Part shown: piece after piece, positions 52,695-63,113 of the stretch
Layout of the letters: each line of letters starts with the position of its first letter
Position numbering within the stretch: position 1 is the first letter of the stretch
DNA from: Pedobacter sp. Bi126
GTDB lineage: Bacteria; Bacteroidota; Bacteroidia; Sphingobacteriales; Sphingobacteriaceae
Direction of reading: 5' to 3'
Length of the DNA: 64,000 bases
Assembly: GCF_918698245.1 (NCBI RefSeq)
Contig: NZ_CAKKMS010000004.1
Span: 744,001-808,000, forward strand
Position numbers and translations under genes: made by a program
Notes under the pieces: model-generated
Databases searched by the model: none
Seen by the model: only the letters and a program-made list of their open reading frames with translations
What the model was told of the DNA's origin: nothing

Positions 52695-53419
52695 TGCAAA
52701 AGACTAAGCTTTTAATACTGGTTGCTGCATTTACATTTTTTCTTGTAAACTTAGCCTCGGCGCAGGTTAAGGATACGGTATTAAAACCTGCTGATACTTC
52801 GAAAATTAAATTATCTAAATCGTTAGATACTGCGGCTAAAAAACCGATGACCAGAAAGGATTCGATGAAAGCCAAGTATGTTAATCCGGGTAAGGTTGCC
52901 GGTAGAAAAGCGGTTTTCAGATCGATGATTATACCAGGGTGGGGGCAATTGTACAATATGCAACTGCTTAACGACGGTTATGGTACAAGAGCCGGAAAAA
53001 GCCAGTTTTTTCAAAAGCTATATACCGGTGGTAAAATCGCAGCTATTTATGGTGGTATAACCGTACTTACCATGTCGTACATCGAAAGTAGCAAGCAATA
53101 TAATTTAGCACTAACAGAATTACAGTATCGCGACTCGCATAACAATCAGCCTGATCCTAACGGCCCTTTTGGTAGCCGTTATTCTACTACAGGCATAACC
53201 CAGCGTAAAGATACCTATAGAAGAAATAAGCAAATTGTATTGTTCTCTTACGGTTTGGTTTATTTTGCTAATATAGTTGATGCTTATGTCGCAGCCCGTT
53301 TGCATTTCTTTAATATTGATGATAACCTTTCTTTTAAGGTAATGCCATCTATGATTAATACTAATTCAATGTATGGTTTCAATGCAACACCCGCATTAAA
53401 ATTATCACTAACATTTTAA
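52694..53419 (+). CDS. DUF5683 membrane protein
   Basis: A 241-residue protein with a signal peptide or N-terminal anchor (LILVAAFTFFLVNLASAQ), a RSMIIPGWGQLYNMQ motif typical of DUF5683, and two further hydrophobic segments (about 110-128 and 180-200). It is co-translated with parB by TAATG overlap and found in this position widely in Bacteroidota. The function is unknown. Confidence 0.8.
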   Translation: MQKTKLLILVAAFTFFLVNLASAQVKDTVLKPADTSKIKLSKSLDTAAKKPMTRKDSMKAKYVNPGKVAGRKAVFRSMIIPGWGQLYNMQLLNDGYGTRAGKSQFFQKLYTGGKIAAIYGGITVLTMSYIESSKQYNLALTELQYRDSHNNQPDPNGPFGSRYSTTGITQRKDTYRRNKQIVLFSYGLVYFANIVDAYVAARLHFFNIDDNLSFKVMPSMINTNSMYGFNATPALKLSLTF

Positions 53420-53667
53420 TGTAGAAACCATCATGAATATTCAATATAGGACACTACATTTGAAATCATAATTGTTTATCCGCTACTAAAGGTTAGATAC
53501 AACAAGAATAAAAACTGAAAATAAATATAAACAGATGAAACCATCATGATTTTTCAAACCAAACTTGGGTGAATAAATGGCTCAGGCCTTCTTGAAACAC
53601 CATTAAAACATCTACATTAATGAAAAATCTGATAGCTTCATAACAATTAAAACTAAACTATAAACAC

Positions 53668-54402
53668 ATGAAAATTGCGCTTTTAGGATATGGTAAAATG
53701 GGGCAGATTATCGAGAAATTTGCAGTGGAACGTGGCCACGAAATTGTTTTAAAAATAACGATCGATAATCAGGACGATTTAACCAGACAAAATTTAAAAT
53801 CGGCTGATGTAGCCATCGATTTTAGTACGCCTGATTCGGTTTTAAAAAATATTGATGCCTGCTTTGATGCCAATGTGCCCATAGTTGTAGGTACAACAGG
53901 CTGGTACGGCAAACTCCAGGAAGTAAAAGACGATTGCAACAACAGTAACAATACCTTGCTTTATGGGTCTAACTTTAGTATTGGCGTAAATTTATTCTTT
54001 AAGCTGAACCAAACTTTGGCCAAGCTGATGAATAATTACCCTGCCTATGAGGTTCAGGTGGAAGAAATTCACCACACACAGAAACTGGATGCACCAAGTG
54101 GTACAGCCATTACCCTTGCGGAAGGGATCGTAGACAACCTGGATAGAAAACAGGAGTGGTTAAACGAAGTGGTTGGGACTGATGTTGAATTGTTTCCGAA
54201 AGCAGAGCAATTGCTGATAGAATCGCATAGGATAGAAAATATTCCAGGTACACATACTGTAATTTACAGTAGTGAAGTGGATGAAATAGAAATTAAACAC
54301 ACTGCGCATAATAGAGCTGGTTTTGCTTTAGGTGCAGTTGTAGCGGCAGAATGGTTGAAAGATAAAAAAGGATTTTTCAGCATTACTGATATTTTTGAAT
54401 AG
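53668..54402 (+). CDS. dapB: 4-hydroxy-tetrahydrodipicolinate reductase
   Basis: DapB reduces the cyclic intermediate of the lysine/diaminopimelate pathway with NAD(P)H. The 244-residue chain has the nucleotide loop LLGYGKMGQIIEKFA, GTTGWYG, and the catalytic VEEIHHTQKLDAPSGTA. The 248-base gap before it has two ACCATCATGA words but no gene. Confidence 0.94.
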   Translation: MKIALLGYGKMGQIIEKFAVERGHEIVLKITIDNQDDLTRQNLKSADVAIDFSTPDSVLKNIDACFDANVPIVVGTTGWYGKLQEVKDDCNNSNNTLLYGSNFSIGVNLFFKLNQTLAKLMNNYPAYEVQVEEIHHTQKLDAPSGTAITLAEGIVDNLDRKQEWLNEVVGTDVELFPKAEQLLIESHRIENIPGTHTVIYSSEVDEIEIKHTAHNRAGFALGAVVAAEWLKDKKGFFSITDIFE

Positions 54403-54475
54403 GAAATAGTTTTCAGTTGAAAATTGGCAGTTTTCAGTTAAGCGATTTATGCAATTAACTGAATAACCAAACAGA

Positions 54476-54528
54476 TAATAATCTGTGTAATCACATAATC
54501 TGTGAAATCACACCGAAGGATAACAGGT
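54476..54528. repeat. TCTGTGTAATCA repeat, third location
   Basis: ATAATCTGTGTAATCACATAATC and CTGTGAAATCACACCGAAGGATAAC match the units at 22-150 and, reversed, at 22262-22490. It lies just upstream of lepB. Confidence 0.75.
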
Positions 54529-54564
54529 AACCGATTAATAAATCGCAAACCAAAAATAAGATAT

Positions 54565-55758
54565 ATGAATTATAAATTCTGGCAACGAAAAAAAGATGCC
54601 CCAAAGAAGAAAAAAACTAAAACCCGTGAGTGGGTTGATGCAATTGTTTTTGCAGTAGTAGCAGCAACCATCATCCGCGTATTTTTTATTGAGGCTTACA
54701 CCATTCCATCTGGTTCGATGGAAAGATCTTTGCTTATTGGCGATTTCCTTTTTGTGAGTAAAGTTAATTACGGTGCACGTATCCCGATGACTCCGGTTGC
54801 TTTTCCCTTTGCCCACCATACTATGCCTTTAACCACTTCTACCAAAGCTTATTGGGATGGTGTGCAGTGGAAATATCATCGTTTACCGGGTTTATCCAAA
54901 ATTAAGAGAAACGATGTTGTTGTATTCAACTTTCCCGAAGGAGATACTGTAGCCGTAGAAAACCAGGCAGAAAGTTATTATGCATTAGAAAGAAGCATGG
55001 GCCGGCAGCAGGTTAGAAGCACATTTACGATAATAGACCGCCCGGTAGATAAACGGGAGAACTTTATTAAAAGATGTATTGGGATTCCGGGCGATGTAAT
55101 TTCGATGAGCAATGGCGTTGCCAATGTAAATGGCAAAAATGAGCCTTTAAAAAACACAGGCATGATGCCATATCGCATCGAGTTCAAAACCATGGATTTT
55201 AATTATTCTGTACTTGATGAATTTAAACTTAATTTAGGCGGAACACCTGCTGTTGCAGATAAGACCTACATTGTAGATGCCTCGCCAGAAATTGCCGATA
55301 AATTAAAAACATTTGATTTTGTGAAATCAGTTACCTTAAGCCCAGATCCTGCAGGCGCTGTTCCGGGAGGTGTTTTTCCGAACGATCCAAACAGGGTATG
55401 GAACAGGGATAATTTCGGGCCGATTAAAATCCCTTCAAAAGGATGGACCGTTAAAATCGATAGCAATACCATGCCGCTGTACTACAGGGCTATTAGAACT
55501 TACGAAGGAAATAAAGTAGAGCAAAAAGCAGGTATTTGGTATATTAATGATAAAGTAGCCATTACTTATACTTTTAAAATGGACTACTATTGGATGATGG
55601 GTGATAACCGCCATAATTCGGCCGATTCGCGTTATTGGGGTTTTGTACCCGAAGACCATATTGTAGGTAAAGCTTTATTTGTTTGGATGAGCTGGGATAG
55701 TACTGCATCTTTCTTGCATAAAATAAGATGGAGCAGGTTGTTTATGGGCATCCATTAA
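54565..55758 (+). CDS. lepB: Signal peptidase I
   Basis: LepB cuts signal peptides from exported proteins at the membrane. The 397-residue chain has an N-terminal membrane segment (about 25-43), the catalytic serine in YTIPSGSMERSL (Ser51), the lysine in FIKRCIGIPGD (Lys169), and MMGDNRHNSADSRYWGFVPEDHIVGKA. I chose ATG 54565; an earlier ATG lies in the repeat. It is longer than the enteric enzyme because of an insertion in the middle (about 190-300). Confidence 0.94.
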   Translation: MNYKFWQRKKDAPKKKKTKTREWVDAIVFAVVAATIIRVFFIEAYTIPSGSMERSLLIGDFLFVSKVNYGARIPMTPVAFPFAHHTMPLTTSTKAYWDGVQWKYHRLPGLSKIKRNDVVVFNFPEGDTVAVENQAESYYALERSMGRQQVRSTFTIIDRPVDKRENFIKRCIGIPGDVISMSNGVANVNGKNEPLKNTGMMPYRIEFKTMDFNYSVLDEFKLNLGGTPAVADKTYIVDASPEIADKLKTFDFVKSVTLSPDPAGAVPGGVFPNDPNRVWNRDNFGPIKIPSKGWTVKIDSNTMPLYYRAIRTYEGNKVEQKAGIWYINDKVAITYTFKMDYYWMMGDNRHNSADSRYWGFVPEDHIVGKALFVWMSWDSTASFLHKIRWSRLFMGIH

Positions 55759-55777
55759 TTTATACGATATTTTTTAG

Positions 55778-55807
55778 AAAAAGCTTGCTTTATGCAGGCT
55801 TTTTTTT
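55778..55807 (+). terminator. Intrinsic terminator after lepB
   Basis: AAAAGCTTGC and GCAGGCTTTT around TTTAT, followed by a T-run. The rest of the 412-base gap to the ROK gene is very AT-rich, with several T8-T9 tracts, and holds no visible gene. Confidence 0.7.
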
Positions 55808-56170
55808 ATGCCAAAATCACCTTTTTAAAAAAATTAAAAAGTTTTCATTATTTATATTTTTTTTTCATAAGTTTGTTATGTCAGCGGTTGGTAAAAAACA
55901 TGTAAAAATCTAACTGTATATTCAATTTACATCTTCTGATAAAATTAATGGGTTCAGTTTTCCCATGATTAAACAGTTCAAATTCTACTAATCGAATAAT
56001 ACTGATAAAGTAACTAGCCAATTTAACTAACCATTACCAAATAGATTATGAAACAAACCAGTATCATGTTTTTGTGGATATGTATATAAAACAACTTTCT
56101 TTTTAATTTTTTTAAAAAGATTGCATTTCTTTTGTTTTTTTTTATATTTTTATATAACCAAATTGAAAAA

Positions 56171-57358
56171 ATGTCAGCAACTATTAAGAAAGCACAACGA
56201 CTAAGGGCCGACATTATTAAGCTACTTTATTATAAAAAAAAATCATCGCTTACCGATTTAAGTAAACGTACTAAAAAGAGCCTGCCTCTAATTACGTCGA
56301 CTGTAAATGCTTTGATAGAAGATGGTTTAATTATAGAGCAAGGATTGGCACCATCTACCGGGGGCCGCCGCCCTTTAAATTTTTTATTAAATCCTGATTA
56401 CAAAAGGTATATAATAGCAGTAGCAATGGATCAGTTAACCAGTCAATTAACCATATATGATTTGTCAAATCATCAGGTTTTACCCACGCAGGTGATTGAT
56501 TTAGACATGACCGAGAGTAAAAGTGCTGATACTTTAATTGAATTTATTGACCACTGCATAAAGAAATCAACAATCGATAAAGAAAATTTATTGGGAATTG
56601 GTATTGGTATGCCGGGTTTTGTAAATGCAGAGAAGGGAATGAACTATTCATTTATGCAGGTTGAAAACGATATAAGCCTGCAAGACTATCTCGCTAAAAA
56701 ATTAAGTTTACCGGTTTACATAGATAACGACTCGAGTTTGATTGCCTTAGCTGAATTAAATTTTGGTGAAGCAAGAAATTTAAAAGATGTACTCGTAGTT
56801 AATATTGGCTGGGGTACAGGTTTAGGGATGATTATTAATGGCAAATTATATCGGGGGAGTAGCGGTTATGCTGGCGAATTTAGCCATATCCCTTTATCTA
56901 ATTCCAATACCTTATGCTCTTGTGGTAAGCGGGGATGCCTTGAAGTGGAAACGTCCCTTTTGGTGATGGTTCAAAAAGCAGAAGCAGCGGTAAAAAATGG
57001 AGAAGAAACAAGTTTAAGAACACTTTTTAATGATAAAAGTAAAAGCCATGTAGATCATTTCTTGAATGCAGTTGTAAAACAAGATCCTGTCGCTATTTCT
57101 ATTTTAGCTGATGCTGCATTTCAGATTGGTAAAGGATTAGCCACTTTAATCCATATTATGAATCCTGAACGGATTGTATTAAGTGGCCGTGGTGCAAAAG
57201 CTGGAAAAATGCTTCTGCCGCCAATACAACAGGCAATTAACGAGTTTTGTATACCTCGGGTAGCCGAACAAACAGAAATTAAATGCTCTAGTTTAAGTGA
57301 TGAGGCTGAATTATTGGCTGCTGCCAGTTTGATGGTCGAAAATAGCTTATTTGATTAA
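56171..57358 (+). CDS. ROK-family transcriptional regulator
   Basis: A 395-residue NagC/Mlc-like repressor: an N-terminal winged helix (ADIIKLLYYKKKSSLTDLSKRTKKSLPLITSTVNALIEDGLI), the GMPGFV and catalytic-site YIDNDSSLIALAE segments of the ROK kinase fold, and the zinc motif CSCGKRGCLEVE. I chose ATG 56171; an earlier ATG adds 13 hydrophobic residues. It sits just before a SusC/SusD pair and may control it in response to a sugar or sugar phosphate. Confidence 0.9.
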   Translation: MSATIKKAQRLRADIIKLLYYKKKSSLTDLSKRTKKSLPLITSTVNALIEDGLIIEQGLAPSTGGRRPLNFLLNPDYKRYIIAVAMDQLTSQLTIYDLSNHQVLPTQVIDLDMTESKSADTLIEFIDHCIKKSTIDKENLLGIGIGMPGFVNAEKGMNYSFMQVENDISLQDYLAKKLSLPVYIDNDSSLIALAELNFGEARNLKDVLVVNIGWGTGLGMIINGKLYRGSSGYAGEFSHIPLSNSNTLCSCGKRGCLEVETSLLVMVQKAEAAVKNGEETSLRTLFNDKSKSHVDHFLNAVVKQDPVAISILADAAFQIGKGLATLIHIMNPERIVLSGRGAKAGKMLLPPIQQAINEFCIPRVAEQTEIKCSSLSDEAELLAAASLMVENSLFD

Positions 57359-57489
57359 GCTAATTTCAATTGAATAAAGAATTAAACAAGTTTTTAACTA
57401 ATAACCGAACTGTATGCGTAAATGAAAGAAATGACCCTCAACTAAGTCCCGAATTATTTCAAACTAATATCAACTAAACAAATAAAATT

Positions 57490-60400
57490 ATGAAAAAAAT
57501 GTACTTAAAGTGTCTAAGTGTGCTATTGTTATGTTTTTTAACAATAACCGCTTTTGCACAGAAGAATATTACTGGTACCGTTAAAGACGCGTCCGGTGAT
57601 CCCATTCCTGGGGTGAGTGTTCTCGAAAAGGGAACTCAAAATGGAACTTCTACCAACGGCGAAGGTAGATTTACCCTTACGGTAAAAGACGGCGCTAGAT
57701 TGATTTTTAAATCTATTGGTTTAGCCACTCAAGAAGTTGCTGCTTCATCAAATCTGGCTATTGTAATGCTTGATGATTCAAAATCACTAAACGAAGTTAT
57801 TGTTACTGGCTTTGGTGTTAAAAAAGAAGTCAAAAGGCTAAGTTATTCAGCAACAGCCGTTGGTGGTACAGAATTAGCGCAAGCAAATAATGCCAATGTG
57901 GTAAATGCTTTGCAGGGTAAGGTTGCGGGTGTTATGATTAATCAAGGTGCCAGCGGCCCTACTTCTTCTTCAAGAATTAGAATTAGAGGCAACTCGTCGT
58001 TAAGTACAAACACACAACCTTTAGTTGTTTATGACGGAATATTGTTGGAACCAGGTACTTCTGGAGCAGACTCATGGGGTGATGCTGCAGATTTTGGTAA
58101 TATTATGAAAAACATTAACTCTGACGATATAGAAAGTATTAGTGTGTTAAAAGGGGCTGCTGCATCAGCATTATACGGTTCTAAAGCAGCAGGAGGAGTG
58201 TTATTAATCACTTCAAAAAAGGGTAAAACTACCAAAGGCTTGGGCGTAACTGTATCGCAAACCAGCTCTTTTGATAATGCCTATAAATTTGTAGATCTTC
58301 AGAATGAATATGGAGGTGGAATTTCACCTGTTTTTGCAAAAGATGCAAATGGGATGGATGTTGTTGATCAGCAGGCCAGTTATTACGTAGGTGGATATTC
58401 TTTTGGTCCTAAATTGGATGGAAGAATGGTTAAAGATTTAGATGGGGTTGTTAGGCCATGGGTAGCCAATAATCCATTAGATTATTTTAATACTGGAAAG
58501 TTCATCAATACAAACGTATCGGTTGAAGGTGCTAACGAAAACACAACTTACCGGTTAGCCTATACCAATTTGAATAATTCAAGTGTTGAACCTGGAAACA
58601 GCTTAAAAAGAGATGCATTTGCATTTAGGGTAACCAGAGAAATTTCAAAATCAATTTCAGTTGATGCCAGTGTAAACTACACCATGTCGAATTCATTGAA
58701 TCCGGCAAGACAGGGAAGTGCCAATAACCCATTATTTGCATTTACTTATTATAAGCCTAGAAACGTTGATTTAAGTGCTTATATTGATAACAATATCAAT
58801 CCGGTAACCGGAGGCGCTTTGGGTTCTAGTAATCGAAATCTTTATGACCCTTATGGTATAGGATCGTTTGCATATGGACTTCAAAATGATAATAGAACGC
58901 AAAAGGAAAATAATTTATTGGCCAATATTGATGTAAATATTAAAATTCTTCCTTGGCTTTCGGCTTTGGTGAGAGCTAACACTAATTTTTACAATATTGC
59001 TTACGAAAGAAAAAATAGAGGAGCTGGTGTTGGCTTCGCCGGTGGCGATTACGAGATCACGCAAAATACCAATAAATCCTATCGTGTTCAAGGTTTGTTA
59101 AATGCGAGTAAACAACTTTCAAGTGATTTTGAGTTAAATGCTTCAATCGGAGCGGAAACTTATCAAAAAAACCTTGGCGACGCTGCATTTTATAACAGGT
59201 CGGTTACCAATGGCGGACTTAAGGTTCCGGATCTTTATTCCATTTCGAATTCCGTTAACCCTTCATCAACAACCGCTTATCCAAATTTGGGTGAACGTAC
59301 AGACGCAGTTTACTTGTATGGCGATCTTACCTGGAAAAATATGTTGACCTTAAATGTTAGCGGAAGAAATGATTGGTCATCGGCGCTTACTTATAGAGAT
59401 GGGCACGGTAATTATTCATATTTCTATCCAAGCATAGGTTTAGCCTGGATATTTACCGAGTTACCAGCATTCAAAAATAGTTCGATATTATCTTTTGGTA
59501 AGTTAAGAGCATCATATTCTTACACAGGTTTATCGGCTCAGCCACAATATACGAATACAGCCGGCTACTATAGGTTACAAGACGGTAGTTTCAGTAATGC
59601 TAATGGAGGCAATCAATCGGTTTATGGATTTAGTGATAACATTCTTAGAAATGACAATTTAAAAAATGAGTTAACCAAGGAACTCGAAATTGGTACCAAT
59701 TTAGGCTTCTTCAAAAACCGTATAAACATTGATTTTGCTTACTATAAGAAAAATTCCTACAATCAAATTTTAAGCTTTTCTTTACCACAGGAATCAGGAG
59801 TTACTTCGCAAGCTTTAAATGCCGGTAACATCCAGAACCAGGGTATCGAGGTTCTGGTAACTGGTAAACCAATCGTGTCAAAAGATTTTAATTGGAATGC
59901 TTCAGTTACTTTTACACGTAACCGGAACAAAATATTGGAATTGGCACCAGGGGTTGAAAATTATGACTTAGATCTAGCTTTTGGTAATGATATAACCTCG
60001 GTAGCCAGAGTAGGCGAACAATATGGTTCTTTGATTACAGGGTATGGTTATTCATATTATCAAAAGAAAGATGCAAACGGTAATCCAATTGCCAGTGCAA
60101 GTAATGGTAAAAAAGTATTAGGTAATACGGGTTATGGAACCACCGGTGGTTATTACACTTTTGTAAGATCCCAGGATTATGATGGTACCAGAAAAAATTT
60201 GGGTACTATGATGGAGGATTATCTTGCCAGTACCAGACAAGAATTATCTTATAAAAACTTTACATTCAGTTTTCAAATTGATGCTAAAATTGGTGGTTTA
60301 ATGGCCTCTGGAACGCATCAATATGGATCAGCTAATGGTTCGTTTGCCAATTCACTTTTTGGCAGGGATGAAGCATCAGGTGGTGTAACTTATACCGATG

Positions 60401-60846
60401 CAAACGGTGTAGTACAGCATGATGGTATTATTCCTGATGGTGTATTGAATGATGGATTAAAAGCAAATGGAGTAGACTTAGGCGGAATGACCTATGCAGA
60501 TGCAGTTAAACAAGGTTTGTTAAAACCAGTACCGGCTTACGCTTATTATGAAAACTTAAGTCAATGGTCTAGTGGTATCAGGGAATATTCAGTATTTGAA
60601 AATTCTTGGGTAGCACTTCGCGAAGTAACAGTAGGCTACACTGTACCAAGTAAATATTTAAGTAAATTAAAAATAAATACTTTAAGCCTAAATTTAACCG
60701 GTAGAAATATAGCCTATTTGTATAAAACAGCTAAAGATGGTGTAAATCCTGAAAGTATTTTTAGCAACAGGGCAGGTGCTTTTGCTGAATATGGCGGTTT
60801 TCCTTTGGTAAGAAGCTTAGGTTTTAATATCAGGGCATCGTTTTAA
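57490..60846 (+). CDS. SusC/RagA-type TonB-dependent transporter
   Basis: A 1118-residue outer-membrane receptor: signal peptide (CLSVLLLCFLTITAFA), carboxypeptidase-like domain (ITGTVKDASGDPIPGVSVLEKG), the SusC linker VIVTGFGVKKEVK, a plug (VVNALQGKVAGVMI, RGNSSLSTNTQPLVVYDGILL, SISVLKGAAASALYGSKAAGGVLLITSKKGK), then a large beta-barrel ending LGFNIRASF. It imports a ligand captured by the SusD partner that follows by 19 bases. No STN domain is present. Confidence 0.95.
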   Translation: MKKMYLKCLSVLLLCFLTITAFAQKNITGTVKDASGDPIPGVSVLEKGTQNGTSTNGEGRFTLTVKDGARLIFKSIGLATQEVAASSNLAIVMLDDSKSLNEVIVTGFGVKKEVKRLSYSATAVGGTELAQANNANVVNALQGKVAGVMINQGASGPTSSSRIRIRGNSSLSTNTQPLVVYDGILLEPGTSGADSWGDAADFGNIMKNINSDDIESISVLKGAAASALYGSKAAGGVLLITSKKGKTTKGLGVTVSQTSSFDNAYKFVDLQNEYGGGISPVFAKDANGMDVVDQQASYYVGGYSFGPKLDGRMVKDLDGVVRPWVANNPLDYFNTGKFINTNVSVEGANENTTYRLAYTNLNNSSVEPGNSLKRDAFAFRVTREISKSISVDASVNYTMSNSLNPARQGSANNPLFAFTYYKPRNVDLSAYIDNNINPVTGGALGSSNRNLYDPYGIGSFAYGLQNDNRTQKENNLLANIDVNIKILPWLSALVRANTNFYNIAYERKNRGAGVGFAGGDYEITQNTNKSYRVQGLLNASKQLSSDFELNASIGAETYQKNLGDAAFYNRSVTNGGLKVPDLYSISNSVNPSSTTAYPNLGERTDAVYLYGDLTWKNMLTLNVSGRNDWSSALTYRDGHGNYSYFYPSIGLAWIFTELPAFKNSSILSFGKLRASYSYTGLSAQPQYTNTAGYYRLQDGSFSNANGGNQSVYGFSDNILRNDNLKNELTKELEIGTNLGFFKNRINIDFAYYKKNSYNQILSFSLPQESGVTSQALNAGNIQNQGIEVLVTGKPIVSKDFNWNASVTFTRNRNKILELAPGVENYDLDLAFGNDITSVARVGEQYGSLITGYGYSYYQKKDANGNPIASASNGKKVLGNTGYGTTGGYYTFVRSQDYDGTRKNLGTMMEDYLASTRQELSYKNFTFSFQIDAKIGGLMASGTHQYGSANGSFANSLFGRDEASGGVTYTDANGVVQHDGIIPDGVLNDGLKANGVDLGGMTYADAVKQGLLKPVPAYAYYENLSQWSSGIREYSVFENSWVALREVTVGYTVPSKYLSKLKINTLSLNLTGRNIAYLYKTAKDGVNPESIFSNRAGAFAEYGGFPLVRSLGFNIRASF

Positions 60847-60865
60847 TTATTTAAATAATAGAGAT

Positions 60866-62467
60866 ATGAAGACTATAAATAAAACAAAAATATATTTCCT
60901 GATAATTTCAGCTTTGCTTGTAGTGGGCGGTTGTAAAAAGGAAAGCTTTGTAGAAGCAAATTTAAACCCTAATACAATATATGAAGTTAAGCCTGAAGAT
61001 CAATTTCTTAGAGCTGCAGTAGGGTCCCAGGATGATTTCGAGTACTTTGCAGATGTGTACCGTGCCGCAAACCTATGGATGCAGTATAGCACACTAAGTA
61101 CTGGAAACGGACTAAACTTTAATAATGTTGGCTCGCAATTTAATACGCGTTATGGTAAAATATTTTATGGCAGATTAGGCCCAGCTTTGATTGATGGGAT
61201 AAAAAACATAGAATCAATGCCCGATGCTGATAAAAATGCAAGGGTTCAGATGAAAGCAATTTCACAAATACTCTTATCATATTATGCATTTTATGTGAGC
61301 GATATCAATGGAAGTATACCATATACTGAAGCTTTCCAAGGGAGGTATGGTGGTACTAAAACCCCACGTTATGATACGCAACAGGAAATATTTGCAAAAG
61401 TAGATGCAGAATTGAAAGCAGCTGTTGCTACTTTAAAAGGCTCGACCACCGGTCAGATCAGTCTTGGTGGAAATGATCCATATTTCAATGGAGATGCAAC
61501 ACTTTGGACTAAAGCAGCAAACGCTTTACGTCTGAAAATCGCTATTCGCTTAATGAAAGTTGATCCAACTAAAATGAAAGCAATTGCTACCGAAGTTTTA
61601 GCAGATCCAGTACAGATGGCAAATGTTAACGATTCCTGGATGCTTAAGGTTGGCCCATCTTATGCAGATGCAAGCGGAAACTTTAGCCCATCGAACTTTG
61701 CAGCAGGTAAACCCGTTTTAGACTTTCTTGTTGCAAAAGGGGATCCTAGATTAGCGATATATTATCGTCCAAATGCAGCTGGAAATTACGTGGGAAGTTT
61801 TACCAGTCCTGATGAAGCAAAATTACCAGCTAATGCGCCGTTGTATGCTTCATTAGATAATTTATCACAGTTGCAACACCGATTGTTTACGCCTAATTTC
61901 GACAATAATGATGGCTTAAAAGCTGGTACAGGCAAAGGTTTTTTTCCTGTGCTAACATATGCCGAGTATTGCTTTATACGTGCAGATCTTGCGGCCCGTA
62001 ATATTACTACAGACGTTGCTGAAACATGGTATAAAAAAGGTGTATATGCATCTGTTCAATTTTATAGTGATAGAGCAGTTGATGCGAATGTAAAAGATTT
62101 TACCGCTGTAACTCCTGCAGCAATTGATGCTTACTATGCTAAAGTTGGAGTTAATTTTGATCCGGCTAAAGCAACTGATCAAATCGCTTGTCAGGCTTAC
62201 CTTGATTTCTTTAGACAACCTTTAGAAGCCTGGGCCTGGTGGAAAAGAACTGGCTTTCCCAATACCACCTCGGTGTTGGCGTGGTCTGAATTAAAGGCCA
62301 ACGGAACGCCACTTACTTTAGCACGTAGAGCAGGTATAGATTTATTAAGTCCAACCAACTTAAACTATGCAAATCAGCAGACTGCGATTGCTGAAATGGC
62401 TAAAAATCCTGATTTTGGTGCCGGTCCAAATGATCCTTTTGGTCGTGTTTGGTGGGATAAAAAATAA
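60866..62467 (+). CDS. SusD/RagB-type outer-membrane lipoprotein (SusD-like_2)
   Basis: A 533-residue surface lipoprotein with a lipobox (ISALLVVGGCKKES) and the SusD-like_2 pattern: EDQFLRAAVG, SQILLSYYAFYVSDINGSIPYTEAF, DPYFNGDATLWTKAANALRLKIAIRL and CQAYLDFFRQPLEAWAWWKRTGFP. It forms the lid over the SusC channel and binds the ligand. No glycosidase is adjacent, so the ligand may not be a glycan. Confidence 0.93.
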   Translation: MKTINKTKIYFLIISALLVVGGCKKESFVEANLNPNTIYEVKPEDQFLRAAVGSQDDFEYFADVYRAANLWMQYSTLSTGNGLNFNNVGSQFNTRYGKIFYGRLGPALIDGIKNIESMPDADKNARVQMKAISQILLSYYAFYVSDINGSIPYTEAFQGRYGGTKTPRYDTQQEIFAKVDAELKAAVATLKGSTTGQISLGGNDPYFNGDATLWTKAANALRLKIAIRLMKVDPTKMKAIATEVLADPVQMANVNDSWMLKVGPSYADASGNFSPSNFAAGKPVLDFLVAKGDPRLAIYYRPNAAGNYVGSFTSPDEAKLPANAPLYASLDNLSQLQHRLFTPNFDNNDGLKAGTGKGFFPVLTYAEYCFIRADLAARNITTDVAETWYKKGVYASVQFYSDRAVDANVKDFTAVTPAAIDAYYAKVGVNFDPAKATDQIACQAYLDFFRQPLEAWAWWKRTGFPNTTSVLAWSELKANGTPLTLARRAGIDLLSPTNLNYANQQTAIAEMAKNPDFGAGPNDPFGRVWWDKK

Positions 62468-62477
62468 TCACTAAATT

Positions 62478-62513
62478 AAAAGAACCCTTAGTCATTTTAC
62501 TAAGGGTTCTTTT
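62478..62513 (+). terminator. Intrinsic terminator after susD-like gene
   Basis: AAAAGAACCCTTAGT and ACTAAGGGTTCTTTT form a perfect 15-bp stem with a six-base loop and a short T/A tail. It may reduce transcription into the redoxin gene starting 13 bases later. Confidence 0.85.
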
Positions 62514-62525
62514 TAATTAAAAGCA

Positions 62526-63113
62526 ATGAAATTAGCTAATGTTATTATTCGACTGAGTTTTTTACTCGCTATCGTTATTTTTCCTGTTTTTATAAAAGCT
62601 CAGGAAAATTTAGTATCCCCTGCAAAAATAAATGCGATTAAATTAATCAATTTAACAGGTAAAGAAAGTCGAATTAATTTAAACAAAACAACAATCATTG
62701 TATTTTTAAGCCCCGAATGCCCGCTATGCAAAAATTATTTACCAGGCTTGGTAAAACTTCAAAATGCGAATAAAAGCATCAATTTTTGCGGAGTAATCCC
62801 AGGTACCAGTTATTCAATAAAAGAAATAAATGAACTTAAAAATGAATATGGTATCAACTTCGATCTGTTAACAGACAAAGACAAACGATTATCAAAATAT
62901 TTAGGTGCAACCACTACGCCTGAGGTTTTTTTAATCAGTAAAATGGGCGCAATAGTTTACAGCGGATTAATCGATAACTGGTCTTCCTCACTCGGACAGA
63001 AACGCTTGGTAATTACCGAAAAATATCTTGAGCAAGCTATAAAAGACCTTCTAAACGGCAAACAAACATTTAAAAAAACGATTCCTGTAGGGTGCTTAAT
63101 TAACGACATATAA
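62526..63113 (+). CDS. Secreted thioredoxin-fold protein (redoxin)
   Basis: A 195-residue protein with a signal peptide (LSFLLAIVIFPVFIKAQ) and a thioredoxin fold with ECPLCKNYL (Cys65 and Cys68), TPEVFLISKMGAIVYSG and a lone C-terminal cysteine in PVGCLINDI. It resembles periplasmic redoxins associated with cytochromes or copper delivery. The stop overlaps the next gene as TAATG, so the two work together. Confidence 0.85.
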   Translation: MKLANVIIRLSFLLAIVIFPVFIKAQENLVSPAKINAIKLINLTGKESRINLNKTTIIVFLSPECPLCKNYLPGLVKLQNANKSINFCGVIPGTSYSIKEINELKNEYGINFDLLTDKDKRLSKYLGATTTPEVFLISKMGAIVYSGLIDNWSSSLGQKRLVITEKYLEQAIKDLLNGKQTFKKTIPVGCLINDI